Source: Clostridiales bacterium (GTDB lineage Bacteria; Bacillota; Clostridia; Lachnospirales; JAQSXR01). From it: DNA of 64,000 nt. Shown here piece after piece: positions 54,564-64,000 of this stretch. The stretch lies in contig JAQSXR010000009.1 in assembly GCA_029256575.1 (NCBI GenBank), positions 1 through 64,000 of the forward strand. Reading direction: 5' to 3'. Each line of letters begins with the position of its first letter. Within the stretch, counting starts at the first letter, position 1. Below the pieces are notes generated by a model. It worked only from the letters and a program-made list of their open reading frames with translations, searched no databases and had not been told where the DNA came from. The translations under genes were made by a program, and so were the position numbers.

Positions 54564-55288
54564 TGTATGCATTTAGTTCAGCAGGATTTTTCTTGATTAT
54601 ATTATTAATTATTATAGTTATTATTGGGTTAGTAGTAATAACGATTATAAATAAGGCAAAGAGATTTGTTCAGTCTACATTGGGAACAGACATTTCTTCG
54701 CTTGTAGGTCAAATGAAGAACGCAGAAATTGAAATGAATACAACTCCACGTTCATTAAGTGGAGGAGATATCATTTTCGAACCAATGATATTAAAGGATT
54801 TCCCGCATTTTCATAAAGAAATTGTTTTTGCAAAGGCGGATAAATGCTTAATGGATTGCTTAAATGCAATTGAAGAAAAGAATATTAATATTGTTCAATC
54901 AGAGGAATACGGTGATGGAATTATAGCATATGTATCATCGAGAATAAGTGATTCAGAAAAAATCACCTTTGACAACATTCAAATTCATAAAAGATGTATT
55001 AGTGGTTATAGAAAAACAAACCAATATAATTCAGTATTGATTCAAATTGCTTATGAATTAAAAATTACATCAAACAAAAATAATAAGGTGTTACAGCAAA
55101 TGAAAGCCGAAATAGAGTATACATATCTATTTCAGAATACGGAAAATAACAATGTAATAAGCACAGTTTGCCCAAATTGTGGAGGACCAATTGAAACGGC
55201 CAATCAGTCTAAATGTGCGTATTGTGGGGTTGGAGTAATCGGGGTAATCGAAAAAACTTGGGTATTTTCAAATATAAAAGATCTGTAG
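54563..55288 (+). CDS. Membrane protein with C-terminal zinc ribbon
   Basis: A 241-residue protein; its ATG shares one base with the preceding stop. One strongly hydrophobic N-terminal helix (about 8-30) precedes a TIM44-like alpha/beta region (about 90-205) and a zinc ribbon CPNCGGPIETANQSKCAYC. It repeats the plan of the upstream protein without the signal peptide, so the two are probably paralogous or structural partners. Confidence 0.75.
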   Translation: MYAFSSAGFFLIILLIIIVIIGLVVITIINKAKRFVQSTLGTDISSLVGQMKNAEIEMNTTPRSLSGGDIIFEPMILKDFPHFHKEIVFAKADKCLMDCLNAIEEKNINIVQSEEYGDGIIAYVSSRISDSEKITFDNIQIHKRCISGYRKTNQYNSVLIQIAYELKITSNKNNKVLQQMKAEIEYTYLFQNTENNNVISTVCPNCGGPIETANQSKCAYCGVGVIGVIEKTWVFSNIKDL

Positions 55289-55322
55289 ACAAATAATTGA
55301 TATATTAAAAGGAGTGTTGAAA

Positions 55323-56654
55323 ATGGGTTTTATTAAAGCAGCATTAAATGCAGTGGGTGGGACTTTAGCTGATCAATACAAGGAGATATTTTATTGTGAT
55401 GCATTAACAGATGAAGTATTACTTCGTAAAGGACAAAGAAGAAATAGCGCAAGAAATACAAATAATGCAACTGATAATGTTATTACAGATGGATCAGTTG
55501 TTATTGTTAATGAAGGTCAATGTTTAGTAGTAGTAGACAATGGTAAAGTAATTGATTTTTGTGCAGAAGCCGGAAAATATATTTATCAAACGGGAACATC
55601 ACCTTCTTTATTAACAGGAGGATTTAAAGGTCTTGCTGAAAGTTTTAAAACTGTTTGGGAAAGAACTCAATCAGGCGGTCAATCAGCGGTAGACCAAAGA
55701 TTATATTATGTAAATATGTTAGAAATTAAAGATAACAAATATGGGGTAGGGAACGTTTCCTATAGAGATAAAGAATTTAATACTACAATTACGATTAAAT
55801 GTTTCGGTGTATATAGTTATAAATTACAAAATCCATTTATTTTTTACAAACAAATAGCAGGTAATGTTAGTTATGAGTTTAAGAAATCAGAGTTAGATGA
55901 ACAACTTAAAGCTGAGATTCAAGATGCTTTACAACCAGCTTTACGTAAAATTGCTTTAAGTGGATACTCATATGATGAACTTCCTTTATATACGACTGAA
56001 ATTGGTACCGAATTAAACAATATTCTTACCGAAAAATGGTTAGAAAAAAGAGGTATAGCGATAAGTTCATTTGCTATTTCTTCTGTTCAACCAGATGAAG
56101 AAAGTAGAAAAATGCTTCAAAAGATTCAAATTAGTAGAGCATATGGTAGTGATGCAGCTGCAGGGGCTGGTAGAATGCTAGATGCACAAGCTTCCGCATT
56201 TGAAAATGCAGCAAGTAATTCTGCTGGAGCAGTACACGGTTTCATGGGATTTGGAGCAATGCAAAATATGGCTGGAGGAAATACAGTATCCGATCTATAT
56301 ACGCTAGCACAACAACAGGGTAAACAACAACCAGTTGGAATGCCACAATCTGCAACATCAGTACCACAACCTACGACTGGATGGACGTGTTCATGTGGTA
56401 AGATTGGTAACGAAGGCAAGTTCTGTGATGAATGTGGAGCAAAGAAGCCAGAAGAAGTTAGTGGATGGAAATGTTCTTGTGGAGCGATTAGTAAAGGTAA
56501 ATTCTGTCACGAATGTGGAGCAAAGAAACCAGTAGATGAACCACTTTATGTTTGCGATAAATGCGGCTGGGAACCTACAGATCCTAAAAACCCACCAAAA
56601 TTCTGTCCTGAATGTGGCGATAAATTTGATGAAAGTGATATAACAAATAAATAG
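55323..56654 (+). CDS. SPFH-domain protein with zinc-ribbon tail (YdjI-like)
   Basis: I start at ATG 55323 with AAAGGAG upstream. The 443-residue cytosolic protein has an SPFH/virion-core-like domain (about 30-270) of the YdjI type, an Ala/Gly-rich helix (about 280-320), then three CxC/CxxC zinc-ribbon units (about 360-440: CSCGKIG, FCDECGAKK, CSCGAISKGKFCHECG, and CDKCGW...CPECGDKF). SPFH proteins organise membrane domains; in Bacillus YdjI works with the stress protein PspA (established for that system). It probably scaffolds the two membrane proteins encoded upstream. Confidence 0.85.
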   Translation: MGFIKAALNAVGGTLADQYKEIFYCDALTDEVLLRKGQRRNSARNTNNATDNVITDGSVVIVNEGQCLVVVDNGKVIDFCAEAGKYIYQTGTSPSLLTGGFKGLAESFKTVWERTQSGGQSAVDQRLYYVNMLEIKDNKYGVGNVSYRDKEFNTTITIKCFGVYSYKLQNPFIFYKQIAGNVSYEFKKSELDEQLKAEIQDALQPALRKIALSGYSYDELPLYTTEIGTELNNILTEKWLEKRGIAISSFAISSVQPDEESRKMLQKIQISRAYGSDAAAGAGRMLDAQASAFENAASNSAGAVHGFMGFGAMQNMAGGNTVSDLYTLAQQQGKQQPVGMPQSATSVPQPTTGWTCSCGKIGNEGKFCDECGAKKPEEVSGWKCSCGAISKGKFCHECGAKKPVDEPLYVCDKCGWEPTDPKNPPKFCPECGDKFDESDITNK

Positions 56655-56727
56655 ATGTAATATTTTGCAATTGAACAATGTTGAGTTACCATATAGGTCA
56701 TATAACATCTGGGGGGATAGGGAAAAT

Positions 56728-59700
56728 ATGAAAACTTATTATAATTTGCATTTAGCTAAAGTAGTTGATTTATTAAAAAGTGAAACCACATTTAATAAAC
56801 AAAACAATCTATTTATCAAACATTATAATACATTTGATGTTCCTGTGGATGAAGTGCGTCTTGCTGTGGGTGAAGATACTAATATAAAAGTGTTTTCCTA
56901 TCGCTTTTCTTCATCAAGAATGCAAGACGCATATGAACCTATTTTGGGTTGGATTAGAGAATTGTACTTAAACAACGTAGATGATGATATTGACACCTTT
57001 CTGGATAAAGCAAAAGTTTATAAGCTTCATAGACCGATATTTAAATCTTTCATAAAATTGGGTAGAGGCAAACGAAATGAAGAAGTTTTTATCCCTGAGA
57101 TCGAATATGATAAGCATAGATTTATAGTATCATTAATTAATGTACTTGAATATTTATCAACAAATATGCCTTTGATATTAATTTTGAATCGGTTACATTT
57201 TGCATCCTTGTCAATGATAGAATTTCTAGAAGCATTTATCACCAATGAAGATATGAGTAAAATCTCGCTTTTTGTAACGTATAATGAATCGTATCAGATA
57301 GAAAAATATATTTTACCAAAATGGAATAAGCTATTTGATATAGTTAAGACTAAATCTAAAATAATAGATTTAGGTACGAAAGAAAAATTTGAAACAGCAA
57401 TCGAGAGAACGAACTATATTCCGATAACCTCACGGTACCAAAGATATATTGAGAAATTAGAAAATATGTTAGAAACATTAGCTTATGAACAAGCGTTCTT
57501 TTATCTTGACTTAATATTTCACAAAATTGATATGGAAAAATCGAATATTGCTTTAAATATTAGAAGAACCCTATTAGAGATTTTTATTAAAGCAAGTATT
57601 TATATAAATGATATGAATAGAGCTTCGATTCTCTGTGAGAAATTAAGGACGTTAGAAGATAAAAATATTTATAATAATTCTAATTATACATATTATCGTT
57701 TAGCTACACTAACTAAGTTATTTAGTTCACAGTATGATGATGCGCAAAAATCGGCTAATATCTTAATTAATATAGCTCAGAGTTTAGAAAATGAATTTAT
57801 GATATTTGAAGCGAAATTAACTAAGTTTTTGGTTGATAATGAGGGCTTTAAAGAAATTACAGTGCGTACTAGCTATATAGAAGTTAGTAACGATCTTATT
57901 AATGATGCTCAAAAATATAATTATAGAAATATGTTGGCTTACATATTAGTAATGAGTTTTGAAAATATTGATACACATAAATTAGCGCATGAAGAAAAAG
58001 TAAATCAAGCAAATATGTTTGATTGGGGAATAGAAATTGCAAAAGATTTAGAAAATTATAATTGCATGCTTTCAGCATATAAGAAGAATATATTAATGGC
58101 ATCATTTTTCGGGCATTACGACAAAGTTGATTTATACAATAATAAATGCTTGGATATTATTCATATTATGGACAACCCCCTTGAAGAAGCAAGTATGTGC
58201 AACACTTTAGGATATAATACACTTATTATTGAGGATTTTAGTAGGGCAAATGAATATTTTAATAAAGCGATCTCTATTTTAACGAAAGATAATAAAATAG
58301 ATGTTATATGTGAAACCCTTTATAATAAAGGTATGAATGCAATCGGTGCAAGAGATTATATTAGTGCAAAGGATAACCTTGAAACTTGTATAACGATTAT
58401 GAGAAATATGAATTTACAACGGTTAAATACTTGTAATATATCAAAAGTATATGGCCTTACATCATTTTGTTATTATAAACTTGGACAACAATATAATTTA
58501 AGTTTATTATTAAGTAAAATGCAAAGAATACTAAGTCATTTAATGAATACTGAAGATATTGGCAAATATTATTTATGGGATGACGATTTATTCTTATATT
58601 ATTTCTGTATTGGTTTATTGGACAAAGAAGAAGGAAAATATCGTTTAGCACAATTTCATCTTGATAAAGCGAGATTTCACATGTCAAGGACGAATGGTAG
58701 TAAATTCTTATTCTACCCGATCTTTGCTATTGAACAAGCAAATCTTTACAGGATGCAGCAAGAAGATAAGAAAGCCGAAAAAGTATTGTCTGAATGCATT
58801 CGTTTCTGCCTTGAGTTTGGTTACAAGAAAAACATAGATTTACTGACTCGACATCTTGAACAAAAAGAAGAAATAGAGCATAATTTTACAGAGATGAGTA
58901 TCAGTGTGGATTATGAGGAACTAATTGAATTATCAAGAAGAGCTGCGATTATTCAAGAACTAAATAAAAAAAATAAAGACATGGATTTTTTGTATACTTG
59001 GCAAGACGTAGTTAGTCAACAAAATGACAAAGGTATACTTATTAATGTTGCAATCAATATACTACAAAGTAATTTTAATGTAGATCAAGTAATCTATCTT
59101 ACGAAGGAAGATTCACAATTTAAGATAAAGTATGCAACGAAAAACACGGCCATTGAGGATCATCAAATAGAAGTTATAAAAGATAAACTTGAATTTGAAA
59201 CAAACGGTTTTGCAGTATCTAGAATTGAAAGGAAATTTGAGAATTATAAAGATATAATTTCTTTCTTTGGTATTGATAGTATTTGGTCAATACTATGTGT
59301 TCCGATAGTGGTAGATGATGTAGTTAAAAGCATTCTTATAGCATACAATGAAGTTCATTCAAATCTATTAGCGAATCAAAATATACTTACAGAAGATGAT
59401 ATAGTGATTGTTAAGTATGCGTTTAGACAACTTAACGATGCAATTGAAAAAGTGAATGCAAAAGAAAGAATTATTCAAATTAATAATGAGCTCAAAAAAA
59501 GTTCAATTACTGATGTATTAACAGGGGCGTTAAATAGAAACGGCTTCATAGAAAAAATTAATAAACTAAATGAGACTCTTCTAAATTCAAATATCACTAA
59601 AAAATCTGCATTAACAGTTTTATACATTGATTTAGATAATTTTAAATATTATAATGATACTTTCGGACATGATGTTGGAGATTTAATCTTAATTGAATTT

Positions 59701-60057
59701 GCGGGTATTTTTAATAGAGTAATTGGGAAAAAAGGTTATTGTGTAAGATATGGTGGAGATGAATTTGTACTAGTATTAAATAATTCAAAAGAAAAAGATG
59801 GTGAAATAGTAGCAAATAACATATTCCATGAAATAATAAAGGCTAATTATTTTATTGATAAAGTTGAGGCTAAATTAAACTATAAAATTGCTATTAATAA
59901 TGATAGTAAGGTATCATGTTCGGTTGGTATTGCAGATACTATGCTATTTGATAAACTCGATATTAACGATATATTGAAACGAGCAGATGAAGCCTTATAT
60001 AGTGTTAAAAAGTCAACTAAAAGAGGATATAAATTATGGAGCACTATGAGCTATTAA
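56728..60057 (+). CDS. Diguanylate cyclase with degenerate STAND-like ATPase, TPR and GAF domains
   Basis: I start at ATG 56728 after GGGGGGATAGGG. Residues 1-250 resemble an AAA_16/STAND ATPase without the P-loop; the usual DDLHWAD line reads LILNRLHFASLS. Helical TPR-type repeats follow (about 260-730), then a GAF-type domain (about 770-930) and a GGDEF domain (about 945-1105) with the intact active site RYGGDEFVLVL and the metal-site IDLDNFKYYND. No RxxD inhibition site is visible upstream of it. It should make cyclic di-GMP in response to an unknown signal. It ends 14 bases before jetD, so the cyclase and Wadjet genes may be co-transcribed. Confidence 0.85.
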   Translation: MKTYYNLHLAKVVDLLKSETTFNKQNNLFIKHYNTFDVPVDEVRLAVGEDTNIKVFSYRFSSSRMQDAYEPILGWIRELYLNNVDDDIDTFLDKAKVYKLHRPIFKSFIKLGRGKRNEEVFIPEIEYDKHRFIVSLINVLEYLSTNMPLILILNRLHFASLSMIEFLEAFITNEDMSKISLFVTYNESYQIEKYILPKWNKLFDIVKTKSKIIDLGTKEKFETAIERTNYIPITSRYQRYIEKLENMLETLAYEQAFFYLDLIFHKIDMEKSNIALNIRRTLLEIFIKASIYINDMNRASILCEKLRTLEDKNIYNNSNYTYYRLATLTKLFSSQYDDAQKSANILINIAQSLENEFMIFEAKLTKFLVDNEGFKEITVRTSYIEVSNDLINDAQKYNYRNMLAYILVMSFENIDTHKLAHEEKVNQANMFDWGIEIAKDLENYNCMLSAYKKNILMASFFGHYDKVDLYNNKCLDIIHIMDNPLEEASMCNTLGYNTLIIEDFSRANEYFNKAISILTKDNKIDVICETLYNKGMNAIGARDYISAKDNLETCITIMRNMNLQRLNTCNISKVYGLTSFCYYKLGQQYNLSLLLSKMQRILSHLMNTEDIGKYYLWDDDLFLYYFCIGLLDKEEGKYRLAQFHLDKARFHMSRTNGSKFLFYPIFAIEQANLYRMQQEDKKAEKVLSECIRFCLEFGYKKNIDLLTRHLEQKEEIEHNFTEMSISVDYEELIELSRRAAIIQELNKKNKDMDFLYTWQDVVSQQNDKGILINVAINILQSNFNVDQVIYLTKEDSQFKIKYATKNTAIEDHQIEVIKDKLEFETNGFAVSRIERKFENYKDIISFFGIDSIWSILCVPIVVDDVVKSILIAYNEVHSNLLANQNILTEDDIVIVKYAFRQLNDAIEKVNAKERIIQINNELKKSSITDVLTGALNRNGFIEKINKLNETLLNSNITKKSALTVLYIDLDNFKYYNDTFGHDVGDLILIEFAGIFNRVIGKKGYCVRYGGDEFVLVLNNSKEKDGEIVANNIFHEIIKANYFIDKVEAKLNYKIAINNDSKVSCSVGIADTMLFDKLDINDILKRADEALYSVKKSTKRGYKLWSTMSY

Positions 60058-60071
60058 TAAGGGATTTGTTA

Positions 60072-61121
60072 ATGAGTTACAAGTTAAATACAATAAACTT
60101 TGAGAAGTTACTGGAATTTGCAGCTGGTAATGATACAAATGATGCCAAACAAATCGAAAAAATTAAGATCTTAGATTTTCATAATTTCAAGGATTCAATT
60201 GATAAATTATGCAATGATAGGGTTTTGGTTGCTTATGGTAAGGAATCTTATAAAGGACTAAAGAAAAACTATAAGGTTATAAACAATATAAAGAAAAATA
60301 AACGTAATACTGAAATAACAGCACAAATTATGAGCTATAAGTTCCCAAATATATCATATTATACTCGTAATCATGAGGAGTTTATCAAAGACAAAAAGAT
60401 AATTGATATTTTATATGATTATTTTATTAGTGAGAATAAACCTACATTAACAGCTAATGAACTGGGAGTACTTATTTTTAATGATGAAAAAGCGTTTGAA
60501 CAATTCGAAAAGGAAAAAAATATATCAAATGATACGGGTTCTGTGAAAATAGGGTATGCTTTACAAGTAATAAATAAATTAAAATTAAATTTGCCTAATC
60601 ACTTTAATGCTTATATAACAATAGAACCATTTTTCTACCATATTAAGAAGAGCTATTTTGAAAAAAAGATAAGAAGAATTTTGGTAATAGAAAATAAAGA
60701 TACTTATTATTCCTTTTATAGATCTGAAGTTGCAAAAAGCTATGATATGATAATATATGGTGAAGGAAATAAAATTACTAGTTCATTTGCGCTTGCGAAA
60801 GATTATGGTATACTAATTAGTGATGAGGTACTGTATTTTGGTGATATTGATCCAGTAGGATTTTCAATCTACAAAAACTTTAAGAAAATATATAATGAAT
60901 ATAATATAGTTTTAGATAAGCAGTATTATATTTCGCTCATTGAGGCATATTGGAACAAAGAATGTCCAAAGATAAAGAAGTTGAAAATCTCCTCCTATAT
61001 TGATATTGCACAAAATGTAATTGGAGAAGAATTTACAAAGGAACACGGAGATTTTATAATGGGACTATTTACGGATAAACGATATATTCCACAAGAAGCT
61101 ATTTCCATTATTAATTTGTAA
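60072..61121 (+). CDS. jetD: Wadjet protein JetD, nuclease subunit
   Basis: I start at ATG 60072 (AAGGGA upstream), which avoids overlap with the cyclase; ATG 60036 is the alternative. The 349-residue protein has an N-terminal helical part (DUF3322-type) and a C-terminal topoisomerase VI-like/Toprim part, with ILVIENKDTYYSF and the metal-site line LYFGDIDPVGFSIY near 255-270. In Wadjet systems JetD cleaves closed circular plasmid DNA extruded by the JetABC loop motor (established for studied Wadjets). Confidence 0.88.
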   Translation: MSYKLNTINFEKLLEFAAGNDTNDAKQIEKIKILDFHNFKDSIDKLCNDRVLVAYGKESYKGLKKNYKVINNIKKNKRNTEITAQIMSYKFPNISYYTRNHEEFIKDKKIIDILYDYFISENKPTLTANELGVLIFNDEKAFEQFEKEKNISNDTGSVKIGYALQVINKLKLNLPNHFNAYITIEPFFYHIKKSYFEKKIRRILVIENKDTYYSFYRSEVAKSYDMIIYGEGNKITSSFALAKDYGILISDEVLYFGDIDPVGFSIYKNFKKIYNEYNIVLDKQYYISLIEAYWNKECPKIKKLKISSYIDIAQNVIGEEFTKEHGDFIMGLFTDKRYIPQEAISIINL

Positions 61122-61132
61122 AGGAATACAAC

Positions 61133-62647
61133 ATGAAAAAGGAAAACACTTTTTATAATGAAATACTGCAAGAACAAGATAAGCGCATGCAAAATATTAG
61201 AAAATATTATCCCTTCTTTAGTTTAGCGAATAACTCGCTAGAGATGTTTCGGGAGGGTAAGTATTCTAATATCGATATGGGCTTTGTTTTGATGGCAATT
61301 TTAAGAATGTTAATTGAAGAAAATAACTTTAATGATACAGGGGTTACCTATAGAGAATATTATGCATTTACATCACAATTACTCAGAAAAGAATTTGAGT
61401 TATATTTAACGCAGGAAGAGAACGATGAAATTATTGCTTATATTTTTGACAAAATTAAAAATGAAGGTAAGCCATTTGAATTTAATTACTATGAACCTAT
61501 AACAAAAGAAAGAAAAACGACAAGAATCAAACTAATTGATAGTGCCTTCTATGAAAACAATGTCTGTTATTATATTACAACACTTGGAATAGAGTTTTAC
61601 CTTGACACAAAAGAAATTAAAGATGAAAGTAAAATTAGTATCCAACAACTTTTATTAGAGAAAATGATAGCGTCAAAAAATTTTTCTGGTGGTATTGAAG
61701 TCGTTAAGCGAATCAATAATGAAGTTAGTAAACTTAAATATAGAAAAAAAGAAGTATTAAACATAATGAGTTATGACATAAAAGAAGGAATCAAAGAGTA
61801 TGAGGACTTTTTTGCTACTAGTATAAGATGGTTTGATGAAGAACAAGAATTATTTGTAAAGAATAAAACACTTATAGAAAAAGCAGTTAGCTTAATTGAT
61901 CCAATGGAACAAAGCAGTAATAATGAAATTAGACAATTAGAAGCAGAACTGAAAAAAGCAATAACGAAACACTCTGAACTTCTTAGCTCATGTATGGATT
62001 TAAAGAAAAAAGCGGATGAAATAATATCGAGAGCAAAGGTGAACTCGCTCAAAATGTCCTTTGATTTCAATGATGCATTAAAGAGTATGATAGCAAAAGA
62101 CGATAGTCGTTTACTCGAGGTTCTTGTAAATCCTCTTCTAAATTTGAATGTAAAGAAGTTGATAGACTTACCTAGATTAGAAAATTTATTAACTTATCGA
62201 TCAGATGAAATTGATGAAGCTGAAACGATGGATAATCATGAAGAAGAAGATTATGTTTTTGAAGATGTACTTGAAGAACAACGAATATCTCATAACTATA
62301 TTAGGATACTCAGATGCTTATTTGAACTGTTTGAGGGGAAAAATGTATTTTATCTTAAGGATTTAAATGATAAGCTTGAACAAAAATTCACTTCTAAAAT
62401 ATTCGTAAATGGGGATTACTTTTCATTTATAATACATATGTGTCAAAAATATGAGTACTCCATATCAAAAGTATTAATAAGTCCAGATACGTTCTTTGAA
62501 AAAATCATTGACGAATTTTTTAAAGAAAATAAATCAGAACAATATAGATTTCTACAATTCAAATTAGAACCATTACCAGAGGAAGAATTTGATTTACCCT
62601 CAAGCTTCAGCGTAACTAACATTAGATTTGAAAGGGTGGTGATGTAA
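61133..62647 (+). CDS. jetA: Wadjet protein JetA (kleisin-like subunit)
   Basis: A 504-residue protein with weak GGAATAC upstream, 11 bases after jetD. It is helical, with a central coiled coil (about 225-310, EIRQLEAELKKAITKHSEL) and an acidic linker (about 360-385) before a C-terminal winged-helix-like region. It matches the JetA family that plays the MukF/kleisin role in the condensin-like complex. Overlaps jetB by one base. Confidence 0.85.
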   Translation: MKKENTFYNEILQEQDKRMQNIRKYYPFFSLANNSLEMFREGKYSNIDMGFVLMAILRMLIEENNFNDTGVTYREYYAFTSQLLRKEFELYLTQEENDEIIAYIFDKIKNEGKPFEFNYYEPITKERKTTRIKLIDSAFYENNVCYYITTLGIEFYLDTKEIKDESKISIQQLLLEKMIASKNFSGGIEVVKRINNEVSKLKYRKKEVLNIMSYDIKEGIKEYEDFFATSIRWFDEEQELFVKNKTLIEKAVSLIDPMEQSSNNEIRQLEAELKKAITKHSELLSSCMDLKKKADEIISRAKVNSLKMSFDFNDALKSMIAKDDSRLLEVLVNPLLNLNVKKLIDLPRLENLLTYRSDEIDEAETMDNHEEEDYVFEDVLEEQRISHNYIRILRCLFELFEGKNVFYLKDLNDKLEQKFTSKIFVNGDYFSFIIHMCQKYEYSISKVLISPDTFFEKIIDEFFKENKSEQYRFLQFKLEPLPEEEFDLPSSFSVTNIRFERVVM

Positions 62648-63351
62648 TGGATAATAAAAATATAGATAGAGCGATTGAGATTTTTTCACTACTCATAAAA
62701 GGTGAAAGCATAAGCAAAGAAAAAAATACGGAATTATATGAGCATTATAATTCCTATAGTGAAGTGTTTGATTTAGTTGAGAAACTAACGAATGGCATGA
62801 ATCTAAAGGTATATGAGCACGATGAATCATTACATTTATCACCAGGTGAGAAAAATAGGGTGTTCGGATTTACAAATGATGAGTTAAAAAAAGAACTTGG
62901 AATCAAACTTAATAAGGAATTATATTTATCGTATTTTGTAATATATAATATAATTACTAAATTTTATAAAGATTCTTCTAACTACACGTTTCGAGAATAC
63001 ATAAATATTCAAGAAACAGTCGAAGAAGTTTCAACAGCTTTATACCAAATTACTGATAAAATAGAAACAGTAGTAATCAGTGAGATAGAAGAGCATAGTT
63101 TTAATACTTTGGCTATGTTATGGGATGACATGCCTTTAACTTCAACTGATTATAATGGGCAAACAAGAGCTGGGAAAAGTTCAAGGGTAAGTTTTGTGAA
63201 AATGGTTTTTAATTTCCTGATTGATCAGAAATTATTTATTAGTTCAGAAGAGGGGTATTATCCAACGCAAAGGTTTAAAGCCCTTGTTGAAAATTACTTC
63301 AAAGAAGCAAGAGGTAGGCTATACGATATATTAATGACAAGGGGTGAGTAA
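62647..63351 (+). CDS. jetB: Wadjet protein JetB (KITE/MukE-like subunit)
   Basis: A 234-residue protein whose ATG overlaps the jetA stop (GTGATGTAATGG). It is mixed helix/strand with tandem winged-helix-like parts, as in the MukE/KITE subunits that bind the kleisin. Landmarks include NRVFGFTNDELKKELGI and SRVSFVKMVFNFLIDQKLF. Identification rests partly on its place between jetA and jetC. Confidence 0.82.
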   Translation: MDNKNIDRAIEIFSLLIKGESISKEKNTELYEHYNSYSEVFDLVEKLTNGMNLKVYEHDESLHLSPGEKNRVFGFTNDELKKELGIKLNKELYLSYFVIYNIITKFYKDSSNYTFREYINIQETVEEVSTALYQITDKIETVVISEIEEHSFNTLAMLWDDMPLTSTDYNGQTRAGKSSRVSFVKMVFNFLIDQKLFISSEEGYYPTQRFKALVENYFKEARGRLYDILMTRGE

Positions 63352-63353
63352 TT

Positions 63354-64000
63354 GTGCCAAATATTAATAGAATTAGAGTAAATAATGTTAAATATAATAA
63401 CGGAACACAATTTTATGATGATTTTAATATGAATTTTCAAGGTAAAAATACTCTTTATGACCTTGCAAATGGAGGCGGTAAAAGTGTGCTTATGCTCTTA
63501 TTACTTCAAAATATTATTCCGAATAGTACTCTTGATGATAAGCAGCCGATAGAAAAGTTATTCAGAACCAACGAGGGAAGTAATGTTATTCACTCATTAA
63601 TTGAGTGGAATTTAGATGAGTATTATACTAATAATATAGGATATGAATATATGACAACGGGCTTCTGTGCTAAGAAAGGCAAAGATTCTAGTGATAATTT
63701 GGATGAAGTTCAAAAAGAGACTGCAGCGATAGAGTATTTTAACTATTGTATTTTTTATAAAAATGCGAACGATAATGATATTCGTAATCTACCCTTAGTA
63801 AAAGATAAAGAACGTATTACATATAAAGGGCTTAGAAAATATTTAGTTGAGTTGTCACAGAAAAATACAAGTTCTATATTGGTTAAGATATTTGATAAAA
63901 AGTATGAATATCAAAATTTCTTATCAGAATATGGAATATACGAAAGCGAATGGGAGATTATTCGTGGGATTAATAAAACAGAAGGCCATGTTAGAACATA
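63354..64000 (+). CDS. jetC: Wadjet protein JetC, SMC-like ATPase (partial)
   Basis: The gene begins at GTG 63354, two bases after jetB, with GGGGTGAG as ribosome site, and runs off the window. The first 215 residues show the SMC/MukB-like head: INRIRVNNVKYNNGTQF and Walker A as NGGGKSVLMLLLLQ, then a long N-terminal lobe. JetC is the ATP-driven loop-extruding motor. The coiled coil, hinge and signature motif are outside the window. Confidence 0.9.
   Translation, partial: MPNINRIRVNNVKYNNGTQFYDDFNMNFQGKNTLYDLANGGGKSVLMLLLLQNIIPNSTLDDKQPIEKLFRTNEGSNVIHSLIEWNLDEYYTNNIGYEYMTTGFCAKKGKDSSDNLDEVQKETAAIEYFNYCIFYKNANDNDIRNLPLVKDKERITYKGLRKYLVELSQKNTSSILVKIFDKKYEYQNFLSEYGIYESEWEIIRGINKTEGHVRT

Overview
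The window comes from a low-GC, motile, anaerobic Firmicute, most likely a clostridium of the Lachnospiraceae type. The evidence is the AT-rich composition, strong GGAGG ribosome binding sites with many TTG/GTG starts, a chemotaxis operon, a valine-type T-box leader, a feoAB cluster, an FMN-binding fumarate-reductase-like lipoprotein and a Firmicute-style type VII secretion (T7SS) ATPase. Almost every gene is on the + strand; the only clear - strand gene is a small lipoprotein at 14.1-14.7 kb.

Layout. 0-7.7 kb: the end of a chemotaxis operon (cheA end, cheW, an MCP, cheR, a cheB that has lost the centre of its catalytic domain), then a hybrid histidine kinase and a stand-alone receiver. 7.7-14.7 kb: two Rrf2-family regulators, small membrane proteins (one with a Gln/Asn repeat tail), metY, an FAD dehydrogenase, an EamA transporter and the - strand lipoprotein. 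14.9-34.6 kb: a long T7SS-like locus behind a sigma-A promoter and a leader containing a terminator hairpin. It encodes EssC, a YukD-like ubiquitin fold, two WXG100 proteins, a third small helical protein, an FHA/zinc-ribbon protein, a PP2C phosphatase, a membrane Ser/Thr kinase, two small membrane proteins, a 1915-residue Ig-repeat surface protein, a zinc-ribbon membrane protein, and a candidate secreted effector with DUF3592-like and DUF4176-like partners. 34.6-40.4 kb: T-box-controlled ilvB-ilvN, trxA, a flavin lipoprotein and a thioesterase. 40.5-43 kb: feoA, a split feoB and a 50-residue FeoB-associated Cys-rich peptide. 43.3-47.7 kb: two secreted or S-layer-type proteins, both frameshifted. 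47.8-53.2 kb: a YaiI/YqxD protein and a Bce-type two-component/ABC transporter module interrupted by a 34-bp palindromic repeat array. 53.4-56.7 kb: a three-gene membrane/zinc-ribbon/SPFH cluster. 56.7-64 kb: a GGDEF protein built on a degenerate STAND-like ATPase, followed directly by a Wadjet plasmid-defence operon in the order jetD-jetA-jetB-jetC, with jetC cut by the window end.

Two systems deserve attention. The first is the T7SS locus: it has the motor and WXG100 substrates but no recognisable EsaA, EssA or EssB, and it carries its own kinase/phosphatase/FHA circuit and a giant surface protein that might replace the missing envelope parts. The second is the signalling protein joined to Wadjet. 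Separately, four loci (cheB, feoB, the SLH gene and its neighbour) are broken by small indels or internal deletions. This may be real decay or sequence/assembly error and should be settled before biology is drawn from them.
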